Assembly: GCF_031755915.1 (NCBI RefSeq)
Contig: NC_083386.1
Location: forward strand, 23,297,001 to 23,361,000
Length of the DNA stretch: 64,000 nt
Reading direction: 5' to 3'
From: Ziziphus jujuba
Taxonomy: Eukaryota; Streptophyta; Magnoliopsida; Rosales; Rhamnaceae
The notes beneath the pieces are model-generated. The model saw only the letters and a list, made by a program, of their open reading frames with translations, was not told the DNA's origin and did not search any database. The stretch's first letter is position 1. The number at the start of each line of letters is the position of its first letter. Shown here piece after piece: positions 47,562-58,450 of the stretch. The translations under genes were made by a program, and so were the position numbers.

Positions 47562-50500
47562 GGTAAGTTGCTGTGAAATATGTTTATATAACTTATATTC
47601 TTAATTTTATTTTATTTTTCTAAAAATAATTAATTTCACATCAAGATTCAATATTTTGGAGCTTCTAAATTACTCCTTCATTCATAGTTTGTCACAATTA
47701 GACAAAAGATAATGACAGTATCTGGTTTTTGCTTGAATTATTCACTTCCTTATTTGGTAGGCCGATAATTCCCAAGAAAAATACTTTATAAAGGAATATG
47801 ACTTTGTAAACTGTAATGTCTTTTTTTTTTCTTTTTTTTTTTGGAAGCTATTTGGGACATGTTGAGAGAAGTATTTTTTAATTCAAACTTGTCCCCAAAA
47901 AAAAAAAAAAAAAAAATCCCAAGTTTCGTATTTAGATTTTTAAAATTTTTGTTCCTTCTTATATTTTCCATGCACCAAATACTAAAGAATTTTCAAAATC
48001 AATTTCTGGAAAATGATTCCTCATTGAAATAATGTAATAAACATTTTAGTGTGTTATTCATACAAGTAAAATGTTTTCCTTAAGATTTCTTATTTGACTA
48101 CTAAAAAAAAAAACATTCTAATGGAGTGAATTATTTATCATTCTTGTGTTGTAAATTAAAGTGCTTAGACTTTGGATGTTTATCTCTAGGCAATATATCT
48201 TTTATTTGAATTTCTTATGGATTATTTGAATAGACTGGCTTCAACTATTTGAAAGTTTCTAAATTGGAAATGGAAATTTAAAAGGACATTTCTTTTTCCT
48301 TGACCCATAATTTCTATGGCTCTAAAAGTTTCTTGACTAGATCATGGAAGACAGCTAAAGTTTAATGTGGACCATGTTGTGATTATATACCTCAAATTAA
48401 TAACAAATAAAAAGTTATAATGCTGATAATGATTTATATTAAGTTTTATACAGCTTTCTAGACAAAATGCTTGCTAGTTTGTTTTCAGAATTTTTAATGA
48501 TAAAAACTAGGGCTTGAGGTTTTGTTTATTTGCCATAAATGTTTGGCATGTTCATCTTATAGTTCATACAACAAAGAAAAGTATGAAAACATTACCATCA
48601 ATGGGTCCTAATATGTTGCTGGATGTTACCTTGCGGAAAGATGCCCAGCTTCAAATATTATGCAAACTTAATGAACCTAAAATATCCTAGCCTTGAGAGG
48701 ATTTAGTCTCTCAAACAATAATTTAAAGTTAAATACAAATTCTCTATTATTCTAATAAAAGCATTAAAACAATCTTTGGTTGTTTTCTTCTATACATGGA
48801 AATTAAATTTACAACCAATGGAGTACCCCCCCCAAAAAAAAAAAATGATAATGAATGTAAATGACCATAAATTTTCTTGCTGCCTATCTATTTGAGAAGA
48901 TTTTAACAAGAAAAACTTGCATGTGTTTGAAGTCATGAACTGCCTCTGATAATTACTGAAAACTAAACATACAATTTATGTTGGTGTTGCTTGTCTTGGG
49001 ACAATTTTGTTTGGTTACCATCTCGAATACGACTTATTCTAGCAATAAGATAGCATGCTCTGTTTTGCTTTAAGCTTTTTTAATTTAATTTCAATATTAA
49101 AGTAAGAGGTAGTACTGCATAATATTTATTACAGGATACATGATATAATTACAAATCTCAAGTCCTTGTTACTTTTTTTTTCAGACGCAACCTTCCAAGC
49201 CTTTTAATATAAACTTATTCCGTGCATGAGGTTTACCATAGTGTTCTTGTTTATTTGCTGTAGGGTTGTCAACGTCTCTCTTGAGTACCCTTTCAAGGAT
49301 CTTGGGATTGCTGAAAACATTATATTACAAGGCTTGAGCAATAATTCTTACCTTTGTTTTTTGTATTTGGTTTTTTTTCCTTTTCTAGCTATTTTGTTTT
49401 CTTAATCACAATTTTCCTTTTTTTATTAGAAGTTAGAACAGCTTATATATCATATTAGATGAAGTAAAGTGCAAGAAACATTTATCATTTTACATTTCTA
49501 GTTGAAATTCAAGATATATCTATTCTAATTTTGAAATACTTTTCTTCCATTTGATGTTCTTACCTACTAGAAGGATCACAATGATAACTAGTGTACTTGC
49601 TGGAAGTAGTAAACCGAACTATGGAGTGAGTGACTTCAAGGAAAAATGCTGTAGAAGATCTTCATGGATCACGAGCATGACTTTTAGCATATGCATACTG
49701 AAAGAAATTTCATGATATGCTAAGGATCTTAGTACTAAAAACAGTTTACATGTACTAAATCTTACTAGCTGGGGGTATGTTATAGCTTAAATCTTAAGCT
49801 AGATATGTATTTAGTTTATCCACTTAATCATGCTATATAACAACTATGCAATGTTCTATTTTGCTTATGCTATCTTAGTAGTCCGTTGGAAAAAATATTA
49901 ACATAGATGCATTGAAGAAATGTATTAGTACAATACAATGGTCTCATATATATTATGAAATAATTGCAATAACAATTATGGATAGGATTGCCTAAAGGTG
50001 ATATATAAACCTATTCTTTCATCTTGTATTTTAATTGGTAAAAAAGTAAATTTATGCCCCTGTTTTTTATTTCTTTCATGCACAGACTATATATATATAT
50101 ATATATATATATTACATGCATCGGTAACAATGGGTTATAATATTTTTTCAAAGGATAACTCATGGGCTTGGTTTATCTTAGGATTGCATTTTTCATCTTG
50201 CCATGACATAATAAGTTACTGTGGAGATTGGTGGCTCAAAAAGGAGGTATATATTAAACCAAAAGTATATTTCAATTACACAATTTTATTATCAATTAAA
50301 GACGTAAATATTTTAAATATATTTCTATTTCATTCACATTTACATACTTTTTAGTCATGATTCTTTCAAGAAAAAAGGTATATAAAAAAGGTATATGTTA
50401 AATCATAATTTTAGTTTTTGGGTTGCTGTAAATACATATTGATGGCAGAATACGATGATCACATATTAGAAAATTTTAAGCTCTATTTCATTTTTCTACA

Positions 50501-52160
50501 TTAAGCCCACTTAAACTATCCCACTCGCAAATTTTGATGATCCAATTGGAAATTTCTCCAATAATCATCAAGAAGATTATATATTTTGGAGTTAATATTC
50601 TTTGCCTTGTGGTATTGGATAAGAGTCAGACATTATATTCCATGTGTTGCTCAAATTAATATTCATATGTTTTGTACATTGAAAAACATTTAATATTTTA
50701 GTGGTTAGGTTGAGATACTAGTTTTGTACATTTGAAATTTGACTCCTAACAAATTCTGCAAAATGCCTACACCTCAGTTGAAGAATTTTGAAGGTCTTTT
50801 ATCGACTGCAGTAAACTCTTGTGAGTGGATTATTTAAATTCTGCATAGAACAGGTAATTCACCAAAAGAATTCTGATAGCAGTTATATTTCTTGGTGATA
50901 ATATACCTAAAACAAATTTGGAAAAGGAAGGTGTATTTGCTATATGATAATAATAATTCCGATACATAGCTGCATTAGCCATTCCTTACGATAGTTACTT
51001 GGTTACATGGATGACTTTCTTTGTTTGTTTTTCCTTTTATAAACAAAGAATCTAACGATAGTTGCTCTCTTTCTTTGTTTGACAGGTTCAACTTAAAGAC
51101 GCTCACATATGAAGAAAGGAAGAACTAGTTAATTGAAGGATTGACTAAATTTGGGCAGTGGCATAAATTTTCAAAGGCACATAGCCTAAATTTTTCTCCC
51201 TAATTTTGTCTTTATTTTTGATGAAGTATGGAAGAATGTGAATTTTTTATGCTAAGGAATGTGGATTTTGTATGCTGGAAGAATTATATGTTGTGTTTTT
51301 TTGTATGCTAGAAGTATGCAGATTGAAGACCGAATTGTGGAGAATAGAAATTGAAGTTTTGGAAGAATTCTATGTTTCGTTTGGTTTTTTAATTGTATAT
51401 TCTATTTAACTTGAAGTTTTATTTTGTTTATATGCATTACAAGGTCATATGAATGGCGACATTGACATATTCTCCATCAACTAGCTAAAGCAAAATTCTA
51501 AGTGAATTAGCTCATAATGTATATGACGTGTACAATATCTTTGTCCCCAAAATTCATATTTACGTAGACTCACATATAATGTGCATCATAGTTTTGTTCA
51601 CATATTGTTTAATATATTATGTAAGTTGTTTCATATATTTAAAGTCTAAATACACTACTATATCTTGGTTGTTTACTTTTTTTTTTCAAAAAAAAAAAAA
51701 AACTTTAAAGCATTTTATCCTCCTAATGCAACTCTTTTATGTTAACTATGATTTGGAGGAAATGGATTTTATTATGTCCATGAGAGAAAATAACTTGATG
51801 ACCTTTTGCTTTATTTTTTTATATGATATTCTCTAAATTATTACCGTGTAGTTTTGTATGTTGTCGGTGTTTGATTTGTTTACCTAAAGAGCTTTTCTTT
51901 TATATTGTCTAACCATATACTATAAACTTTTCTTTGGGAACATGGATACAACCTTTTTTTTCTTTGGGGACATATTTACAACATTTCTTTATCATAGTGT
52001 TGGGAATGAGGAGTGTACTTGATTAGGCGGGTAAAATTTCTATCTGAAAGTCTTTGCACACTTTTCAATTTATTAGAGTTGATTTTCTCTAGATTGCATC
52101 ATTCATTTCATAAGCACCCTTATTTGGTAGTCACTGAAGCATATTACTCATTTAAACTTG
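47562..52160. other. Intron-like AT-rich inner part of MULE-D
   Basis: 4.6 kb with many T-rich stretches, scattered splice look-alikes and no coding frame that can be supported. It may be intron sequence of the captured gene whose exon lies at 47401-47561. An (AT)n run is at about 50087-50112. Confidence 0.4.
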
Positions 52161-52164
52161 ACAG

Positions 52165-52545
52165 ATAATGCATATGCCGTATAGAGAAACCTAGCTTTCC
52201 TTGTGTTGCAATTGCAGCATGTAAGCATCAACATATTTCTCCATATATCCTTTGCTTGGCACATTACTCGGTTGACTCACTCCGTGACGCATATTCGTAA
52301 ACCATATATCCATTTAGAGATAAATGTCAATTGCATGCTCTAGATGATGTCATAAACCAGCTTGTACTTCCACCTAAGATTTGAAAACAGTCAGAAAGAC
52401 CAAGAAAGAAAAGGATTCAATCTCAAGGAGAGGAGCGTCATCAATATAGATGCGGGAGGTGCAAACAGATTGGTCATAGCAGCCGATCATGCTCAGCCGC
52501 CATACCTCTTGATAGCACTGCCAACCAACAGCACCATTCAACTGA
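52165..52545 (+). pseudogene. C-terminal remnant of a MULE transposase (MULE-D)
   Basis: Frames with stops give CICRIEKPSFPCVAIAACKH (SWIM-type CxC..C; the expected histidine is lost), then YSVDSLRDAYS, TIYPF, ALDDVINQLVLPPKI, RPRKKRIQSQGEER and the zinc knuckle YRCGRCKQIGHSSRSCSA (CxxCxxxGHxxxxC). This order matches the C-termini of the MULE-B and MULE-C transposases (YTADTYRAAYVESIYPVLDE; DDVASRIVLPPRW), showing that it comes from a related transposase family. No catalytic domain is visible upstream. Confidence 0.8.
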
Positions 52546-52736
52546 AGGACCATAAATTGCTCTACGCTATATTAAGACAATGGGGGCATGTTATGTGGTA
52601 TGCATGTGTTATGCAATGTAGTAAGGAATGCAATTAGTAGCTTAACTGCGTAACGTGTGTTTTGGCATAATAGACATTGGTTTTATGTGTTGTTTTGTTG
52701 GAAAAGTTATCTGTCATATTGTATTGATAAAATATC

Positions 52737-54108
52737 AATGATCCTAAATAGAAAAAACTCCAAAAGTTTGGAAAAAGTTCTCAAATTGGCAAAAATATTT
52801 GGTTACCGTAGGTTTCATCGGTAATTACCGACACCCCTGTGGTAATCACATTTTTCCAATTTTTTGGCCCCCACAAGTTCCCTAATGTGTGTTAAATGTA
52901 AAAACTTGTAAAATATACATTCTTCAATGATCCTAAAGAGAAAAAACCCCAAAAATTCTGAAAAAGCTCTCAAATTGGTACAAAAATTTGATTACCATAG
53001 GGCCTTCAATAATTACCGATAAAACCTATGGTAATCAATTTATACGTGCTGGAAAAATTACCGTATAAATGATCGATAATTACCGAAACCCCTATGGTAA
53101 TCACATTCGACAAATTTTTTGGCCCCCACAAGTCTCCTAATGTGTGTTAAATGCAACAACATGCAAAATATACATTCTTCAATGATCCTAAGGAGAAAAA
53201 ACTCCAAAAGTTCTGAAAAAGTTCTCAAATTGGCACAAAAATTTGATTACCATAAGGCCTTCGGTAATTACTGATGAAACTTAAAGTAATCAATTTATAT
53301 TTGCTGGAAAAATTACCATAGAAATAATCGATAATTACCGAAACCCCTATGGTAATCACATTCGACAACTTTTTTTGCCCCCACAAGTCCCCTAATGTGT
53401 GTTAAATGCAATAACATGCAAAATATACATTCTTCAATGATCCTAAGGAGAAAAAACCCCAAAATTTCTGAAACAGTTTTCAAATTGGCACAAAAATTTG
53501 ATTACCATAGGGCCTTCGGTAATTACCAATGAAATCTACGGTAATCAATTTATACTTGCTGGAAAAATTACCGAAGGTTTCATCGGTAATTACCGAAACC
53601 CCTGTGGTAATCATATTTTACCAATTTTTTGGCCCCCACAGGTCCCCTAATATGTGTTAAATGCAAAAACATACAAAATATACATTCTTCAATGATCCTA
53701 AGGAGAAAAAACCACAAAAGTTCTGAAAAAATTTTCAAATTGGCAAAAAAAATTAATTGCCGTAGGGCCTTCGGTAAATTTTCCAGCAAGTATAAATTGA
53801 TTACCGTAGGTTTCATTGGTAATTACCAAAGGCCCTATGATAATCAAATTTTTGTGCCAGTTTGAGAATTTTTTTCAAAACTTTTGGGGTTTTTTCTCCT
53901 TAGGATTATTGAAGAATGTATATTTTGAATGTTTTTGCATTTAACACACATTAGGGGACTTGTGGGGGCCAAAAAATTGGTAAAATGTGATAACCATAGG
54001 GGTTTCGGTAATTACCGATGAAACCTATGGCAATTATTCCAGCAACTACAAATTGATTACCGTAGGTTTCATCGGTAATTACCGAAGGCCTTACGGTAAT
54101 CTAGAACC
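52737..54108. repeat. Array of about 255-bp repeats with GGTAATTACC palindromes, reversing direction at about 53772
   Basis: Units starting AATGATCCTA at 52737, 52926, 53181, 53436 and 53691 (spacings 189, 255, 255, 255). Each has CTCAAATTGGCACAAAAATT, then palindromes of the type GGTAATTACCGATGAAACCT, then TTTTTTGGCCCCCACAAG, then TGTGTGTTAAATGCAA. From about 53772 the same sequence runs in reverse complement to 54108, so the array has inverted symmetry. The perfect 10-bp palindrome GGTAATTACC occurs at least six times, plus several one-base variants. No coding capacity. Confidence 0.95.
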
Positions 54109-54109
54109 A

Positions 54110-54640
54110 AAGGACGTTGCTCACCATTAAAACAGCAATTGAAGATCTACCAAAACCATCAAGTGGACCAAAATTGAAATCCAAAACCAAAGGACTAATT
54201 AGGAAGCAAACCATATTCCAGCTATGGCTTCCAAAGCCCCAAAGAGAACATTCAATTGCTTCTCTGACCTCCTTGATGCAGTTTTTCAAAAGAAACCTTG
54301 GCAAGCAACGTCAAAACTTAAAAACACCCATAAATCCTAGCAGAATCGGAACAAAATCGCCATTTGCTAAAGACCCAGATTCTTCCGATCCACCATTCAA
54401 GTATTTCTGAAGCAACAAAGAAGAAATAACCACAAGCGAGAAGGTAAAAGCATTCCGATACTCGTAGAAATAAAGGCGAGATTGAAGATGGGCATCATCG
54501 AGCATTAGCCTAAAGCTCTGAGCATTGCTTTCACTGAACTCAAACTTGTTGTCCTTGGATTTGGTCCTCTTTCTAATCTCAACATTGGTTTTGGATGAAA
54601 ACCAAGAAGCTGAATCGAAGGAGCCACAAAAGGTTTTCTT
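54110..54640 (-). pseudogene. Possible captured gene fragment at the right end of MULE-D
   Basis: Less AT-rich than its surroundings. The minus strand has open frames, for example LYFYEYRNAFTFSLVVISSL then LLQKYLNGGSEESGSL, which is hydrophobic like a membrane segment; the plus strand has a basic, proline-rich frame of 97 codons (54117-54410). Neither is a recognised family, and the composition contrast is the main argument for acquired host DNA. Confidence 0.3.
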
Positions 54641-54797
54641 GTATTAGATCTAAAATAAAGGACATCCAGGTCTTTTAAAATTTTTTTAATGGTGTAATGG
54701 ATATTAAAGGGCAAAACAAAAAAATTCACCAATGCAAAGGTATATATCATCATGGCCCTTCTAAAGAGGGCATTGGGCCAAATTCCCCAAAATGAAT

Positions 54798-54997
54798 TTT
54801 TTGTTTTGGGTCAGCCCTTAACTATTATTTGTAAATGCGATGAAGGAATTAAAGAACAACATGCCAAGTTTATTTGTATCCATTTACATAACATTGAAGA
54901 ACAATTTATGTGCATCCAAGCCATGAATATCTACAACCGAAATCAAAATTTATGAATCCATTTCCAAATATGTGGTTAGCATTATGCAATTTTAAAT

Positions 54998-55053
<56 letters not shown>

Positions 55054-55194
55054 TATTGCAACATAAAAGAAAATCCTAAAGTATTTTGCCCAATCCAACA
55101 TTTATTTAAATAACAAGATATGTAATATAGTTTCTTACATGGTGGGAGAGATCAAGTTACAAGCTAGGTTTATTACAAGATAGTATTTGATATA
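54798..55194. other. Spacer between MULE-D and the PGG pseudogene, with AT/GT microsatellite
   Basis: Compound microsatellite (AT)n(GT)n at about 54998-55052; otherwise no feature. Confidence 0.7.
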
Positions 55195-55640
55195 ATATGC
55201 AATCTCCTAGGTGAAATAAACGTTTACATGATTGGAATAGAAATCTTGAATCACGTGTAGACTGGATTATATCCACTAACAATGAAAACATTATTAACGA
55301 GTGAAATCGAAATCTTGAATCACGTATAGCTTGGATTATATCCACTAACAATGGAAACATTATTAACGAGTAAATAACTGGAATACAACCTAGAATAACA
55401 TATATGATGACTTACTCTCCATGACGATAATATTCAAGATTAATTACTAAAAATGCTTCCACTAAGGCCACCATTGAGATGAAAAGTGCTGTGGTTCCGA
55501 TCAACAACTTTATGCAAACAATGAAATATTTTTCTACATAACGAGTGGTGAGGATGGACCAGAAGATCAACACTGAAGCTGTGGAGGAGAATATTGATAT
55601 TGCATTTGATGTCAAGAAATCTTTAATTGATCTTATTCCT
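55195..55640 (-). pseudogene. PGG-domain ankyrin-gene fragment
   Basis: The minus strand reads FSSTASVLIFWSILTTRYVE (compare FSSTASTLIFLSIHTSRYAD in the intact gene at 42349-46397), then LLIGTTALFISMVALVEAFL and LEYYRHGE with a stop, then MFPLLVDIIQAIRDSRFRF and FSLLVDIIQSTRDSRFLF. It is the C-terminal half of a PGG domain, opposite in strand to the intact gene about 9 kb away, missing a transmembrane segment and carrying a duplicated tail. It is not functional. Confidence 0.85.
55240..55377 (-). repeat. 69-bp tandem duplication inside the PGG pseudogene
   Basis: Copies 55240-55308 and 55309-55377 share GAAATCTTGAATCACGT and GGATTATATCCACTAACAAT. The unit is 23 codons, which explains the doubled LLVDIIQ..RDSRF tail. 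Confidence 0.93.
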
Positions 55641-55646
55641 TTTTGT

Positions 55647-55961
55647 CTCGTATTCTTTAGAGCTCATAGGTCTTAAAATCATCCCCTTTGCTCATTGATT
55701 TTGACCTTTTTTTATCTCACATTCTTCAAAATTCACAGATCTTGCATTGATATTTTGCTTTAAAAGTAGTGATCTTGCCACTAAATTGCATTGGCTTAGA
55801 TATCTTATCACTTCTAGCCTCGTATCTTTTAAAACTTATAAGTTTTGCCATTATCCCCCTCATCGCTCACTGATTTTTAACCTCTTTTATTTCACATTCT
55901 TCAAAACTCATGGATCTTAATCTTTTGCTTGAAAAGCAGTGTCTTTTGCCACCAAATTGCC
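55647..55961. repeat. Diverged tandem duplication of about 172 bp
   Basis: About 55647-55787 and about 55819-55961 align along their length: CTCGTAT, CTCA(T/C)TGATTTT, TTTATCTCACATTCTTCAAA / TTTATTTCACATTCTTCAAA, and CCAAATTGC-like ends. No coding frame. Confidence 0.75.
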
Positions 55962-55969
55962 TTCATACA

Positions 55970-56385
55970 CTTATTTGCATTTTTAGTCCTTTAATTTTAA
56001 GGTGTTTGGCACTTCTATGGCAGTTTTGTCCCTTGACTACGGTAGTTGTTACATTTCTCTTATCTTGGAATTTTATGGCAATAAATAATTTTTTAAAATG
56101 TGTAATTTATTGTATAAAAGTATTTTAAACTCCAATTATATATAAAATAAAAATAAGTGCCAAAAAAAAGTTTCAAAATAAGAGAGATGCAAGTGTGCAA
56201 CAAACATCATAGACGGAAAAAATTGTTAAGAAAAAAGAAACTCGAGGTTAGAAGTGCCATACAACTTAAATTTTTTTTTTTGGGTATTTTTTTTATTTTG
56301 TTTATTTATTTTTTGTTTGATTTTTTAAAGAAATAGATGAATATATCAGGGATAAGAGTATATCAATATCCGTTAGGTCTTTACG
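55970..56385. other. AT-rich spacer, no gene seen
   Basis: T-rich stretches near 56270-56325; no coding or structural feature can be supported. Confidence 0.5.
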
Positions 56386-57967
56386 TGATAGGACCCGTCC
56401 CGGGAACCGTCCTGGGATCTTTCGGATGGTCTCGCCTAGTGAAGTCCCATTTGACAATCCATGAAGGATATCCAATGGAACCTCACTTAAAATGTGGACA
56501 GCCGAACACATGCATTATCAATAATACCTCAATATATATATAAATAAAATCACAACAACACAAAAGTCCACAACCGGCCTATTGTATCACAGGCCATAAC
56601 AACACATGTATATAATATGGTTTTTACTGAGTCCAATAATTAGATCAGAGTATTATAAGAGTATTTGAAAAGTTTAGAGTAAAAATAAGCAATAAATAAG
56701 TCAAAAACAAAAAAGGATGGATAAGGAAATATATATACTACTGCCGCTGTGGGAAGGATGAAGTGATAAGCGATGCGTGAGGCAGACCGCTACTAACTGC
56801 CTGGGCCTTGGAGAATAAATTTAAAACAAATAAAAACATGAGATAAAGAAATCTTAATGAGTGGCATAGTATAATAGAAAAATAAAAATTTATATCCATA
56901 AAACTTTCTCTCAAGGTCTCTCGTTCCACTCATTTGAAAAGTTTCCTGTTTAAAAATCATTTCATAACATCCAAACTTGTACCCCAGTTTAATATCATAG
57001 ATCAATGCTCAAAGGTATAAAGTGAATGATCAGTATAATATTGCAAAATATCTTAATCAAGATATAAATATTGAGCATAAAATATTATAAACATAATTTT
57101 ACGAAATAATTATAAAAGTGTAGTAATAACCAACATAGTTGAAAACTAACAATATACACAAAACATATACAATGTACCATACGATATACCAAACTATAAA
57201 CCGTGGGATACACCCACCTCACAACCCTCAATATATGAAAAGAATCCTGGAAATAATAAACCATCGGAACATACCCAACCTCACGATTCGTGGCAATTAT
57301 AAACTATCGGGTGAAACCAATCTCATGGCACCGTGGTAATAATAAACTGTCCGGATAAATCCAATCACACGGCTCATGGCAATAGTAAACTGTCGGGATA
57401 TACCCAATCTTACGGAATCGTGACAAATTTAGCACTATAATATGATACTTATCTGAGACACTGGTAATATATGGTATATCAATTAAAAATAATTAATACA
57501 GTATACTTAAAACAATCTTGTAAGATCATATATACTTTTCCAAACGATACTGCATCATAAATCATAATTTAATATTTAAATTGAATCGCTTATTTAAATA
57601 TTTCAAAATTTTCAAATCATCATTTCATGCTTAAACTAAAAATGTCACAGTGAAATATATTTACCATAAACCAATTTTAAGCACATAAAATTATAAAATA
57701 TTTGAACATGCTTAAAATTATAAAAATTTTCAATCTGCTTTTTTAAATCAATTATTTTCTAAAATGATTTAAAATCTCAATTCAAATACCAAGATATTTA
57801 GATACCATAAATTCATTTATGAACTCATTAGAATTGAAAACCGTTTAAAATATTGTCAAATATCATATAAAATGATAACACATATAAGTAAAATCAAATA
57901 ATATATATGCATAAACCAAACATTTCAATTAAATAGTATATATATAAAATATTTGAAGCACATATAT
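56386..57967 (-). mobile_element. Partial LTR (LTR-1) of a Gypsy-type retrotransposon, outermost of a nest
   Basis: The left end TGATAGGACCCGTCC (reverse complement of a 3' LTR end GGACGGGTCCTATCA) resembles the end of the complete LTR at 58451 (TGTGTCAGGACCCATCC). A minisatellite lies 0.8-1.0 kb inside in both. The opposite end is not found before 57967, where another LTR begins; the rest may continue beyond 64000. The family assignment rests on TG..CA ends and layout only; no protein-coding part is in the window. Confidence 0.45.
57185..57430. repeat. Minisatellite of about 50-bp units
   Basis: About five imperfect units of the form ATAAACTGTCGGGATATACC then CAATCTCACGG and a CGTGGCAATA-like end (57185-57430). 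Confidence 0.8.
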
Positions 57968-58450
57968 TGTAACACCCCATCCCGAACAACATTGAAATTT
58001 TCTTCACGTTGATCGGGTTTGACTTCCGTTGACCGAGAGGGTCAAATTTTGACTTTTTGTTTTGGATAGAATTTCATGTTGGTTGAGGCATCGTTGCGGA
58101 GTACACATCGACCCAAGTTCATAGACTAGTAGCACATCAAAAACGGAGCTACCGTTTGAAAGTTACGAGCAAGACAAGTTAAGGTCCAAACTATTCAAGG
58201 GGTGTCAGAGTTGACTTTTGTTCATGCAAAGTTGAGCTTTGACTCATGAATGGTTGTGAAGTACTCATCGATATGAGTTTATAGACTAGCAGCATGCCTA
58301 ATTTGGACATGTGGCTTGAAAGTTACAGACCTGCAAAGTTTTCCGAATACCGTGATATTTTAATATATTTTGACTTGAATGAACAGTATCACCCACGGGT
58401 GGTTTTTATTTTGGCCAAAACACGTGTAGGCTGGGGGGGGGGGGGGGGGG
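57968..58450 (+). repeat. First part of a plus-strand LTR (LTR-2), interrupted at 58450
   Basis: Starts TGTAACACCCCATCCCG. It is about 480 bp of the beginning of an LTR and matches, in reverse complement, the right end of LTR-3 (61537 leftwards) over more than 400 bp, sharing GTTTGAAAGTTA, TGGTTGTGAAGT and TTTGGACATGTGG. It ends in a run of at least 18 G (58433-58450), and its continuation is at 61538. Confidence 0.75.

Larger units (their letters stand above)
47117..54788 (+). mobile_element. MULE-D: large Mutator-like element, 7672 bp, with transposase remnant, palindromic repeat array and captured DNA
   Basis: Terminal inverted repeats: left GGAGAATTTAGCCCAATATC, right (reverse complement from 54788) GGGGAATTTGGCCCAATGCC; further inside both have GATTGAATTTTTTTTGTTTT-like and CCCTTT blocks, so the repeats extend for about 110 bp. 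A perfect 9-bp target duplication AAAATGAAT is at 47108-47116 and 54789-54797. Contents: an unidentified exon-like block (47281-47561), a long intron-like stretch, the C-terminus of a MULE transposase (52165-52545), a repeat array (52737-54108) and a further captured-looking block (54110-54640). Its ends differ from MULE-A, B and C, so it is another MULE family. Confidence 0.88.
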
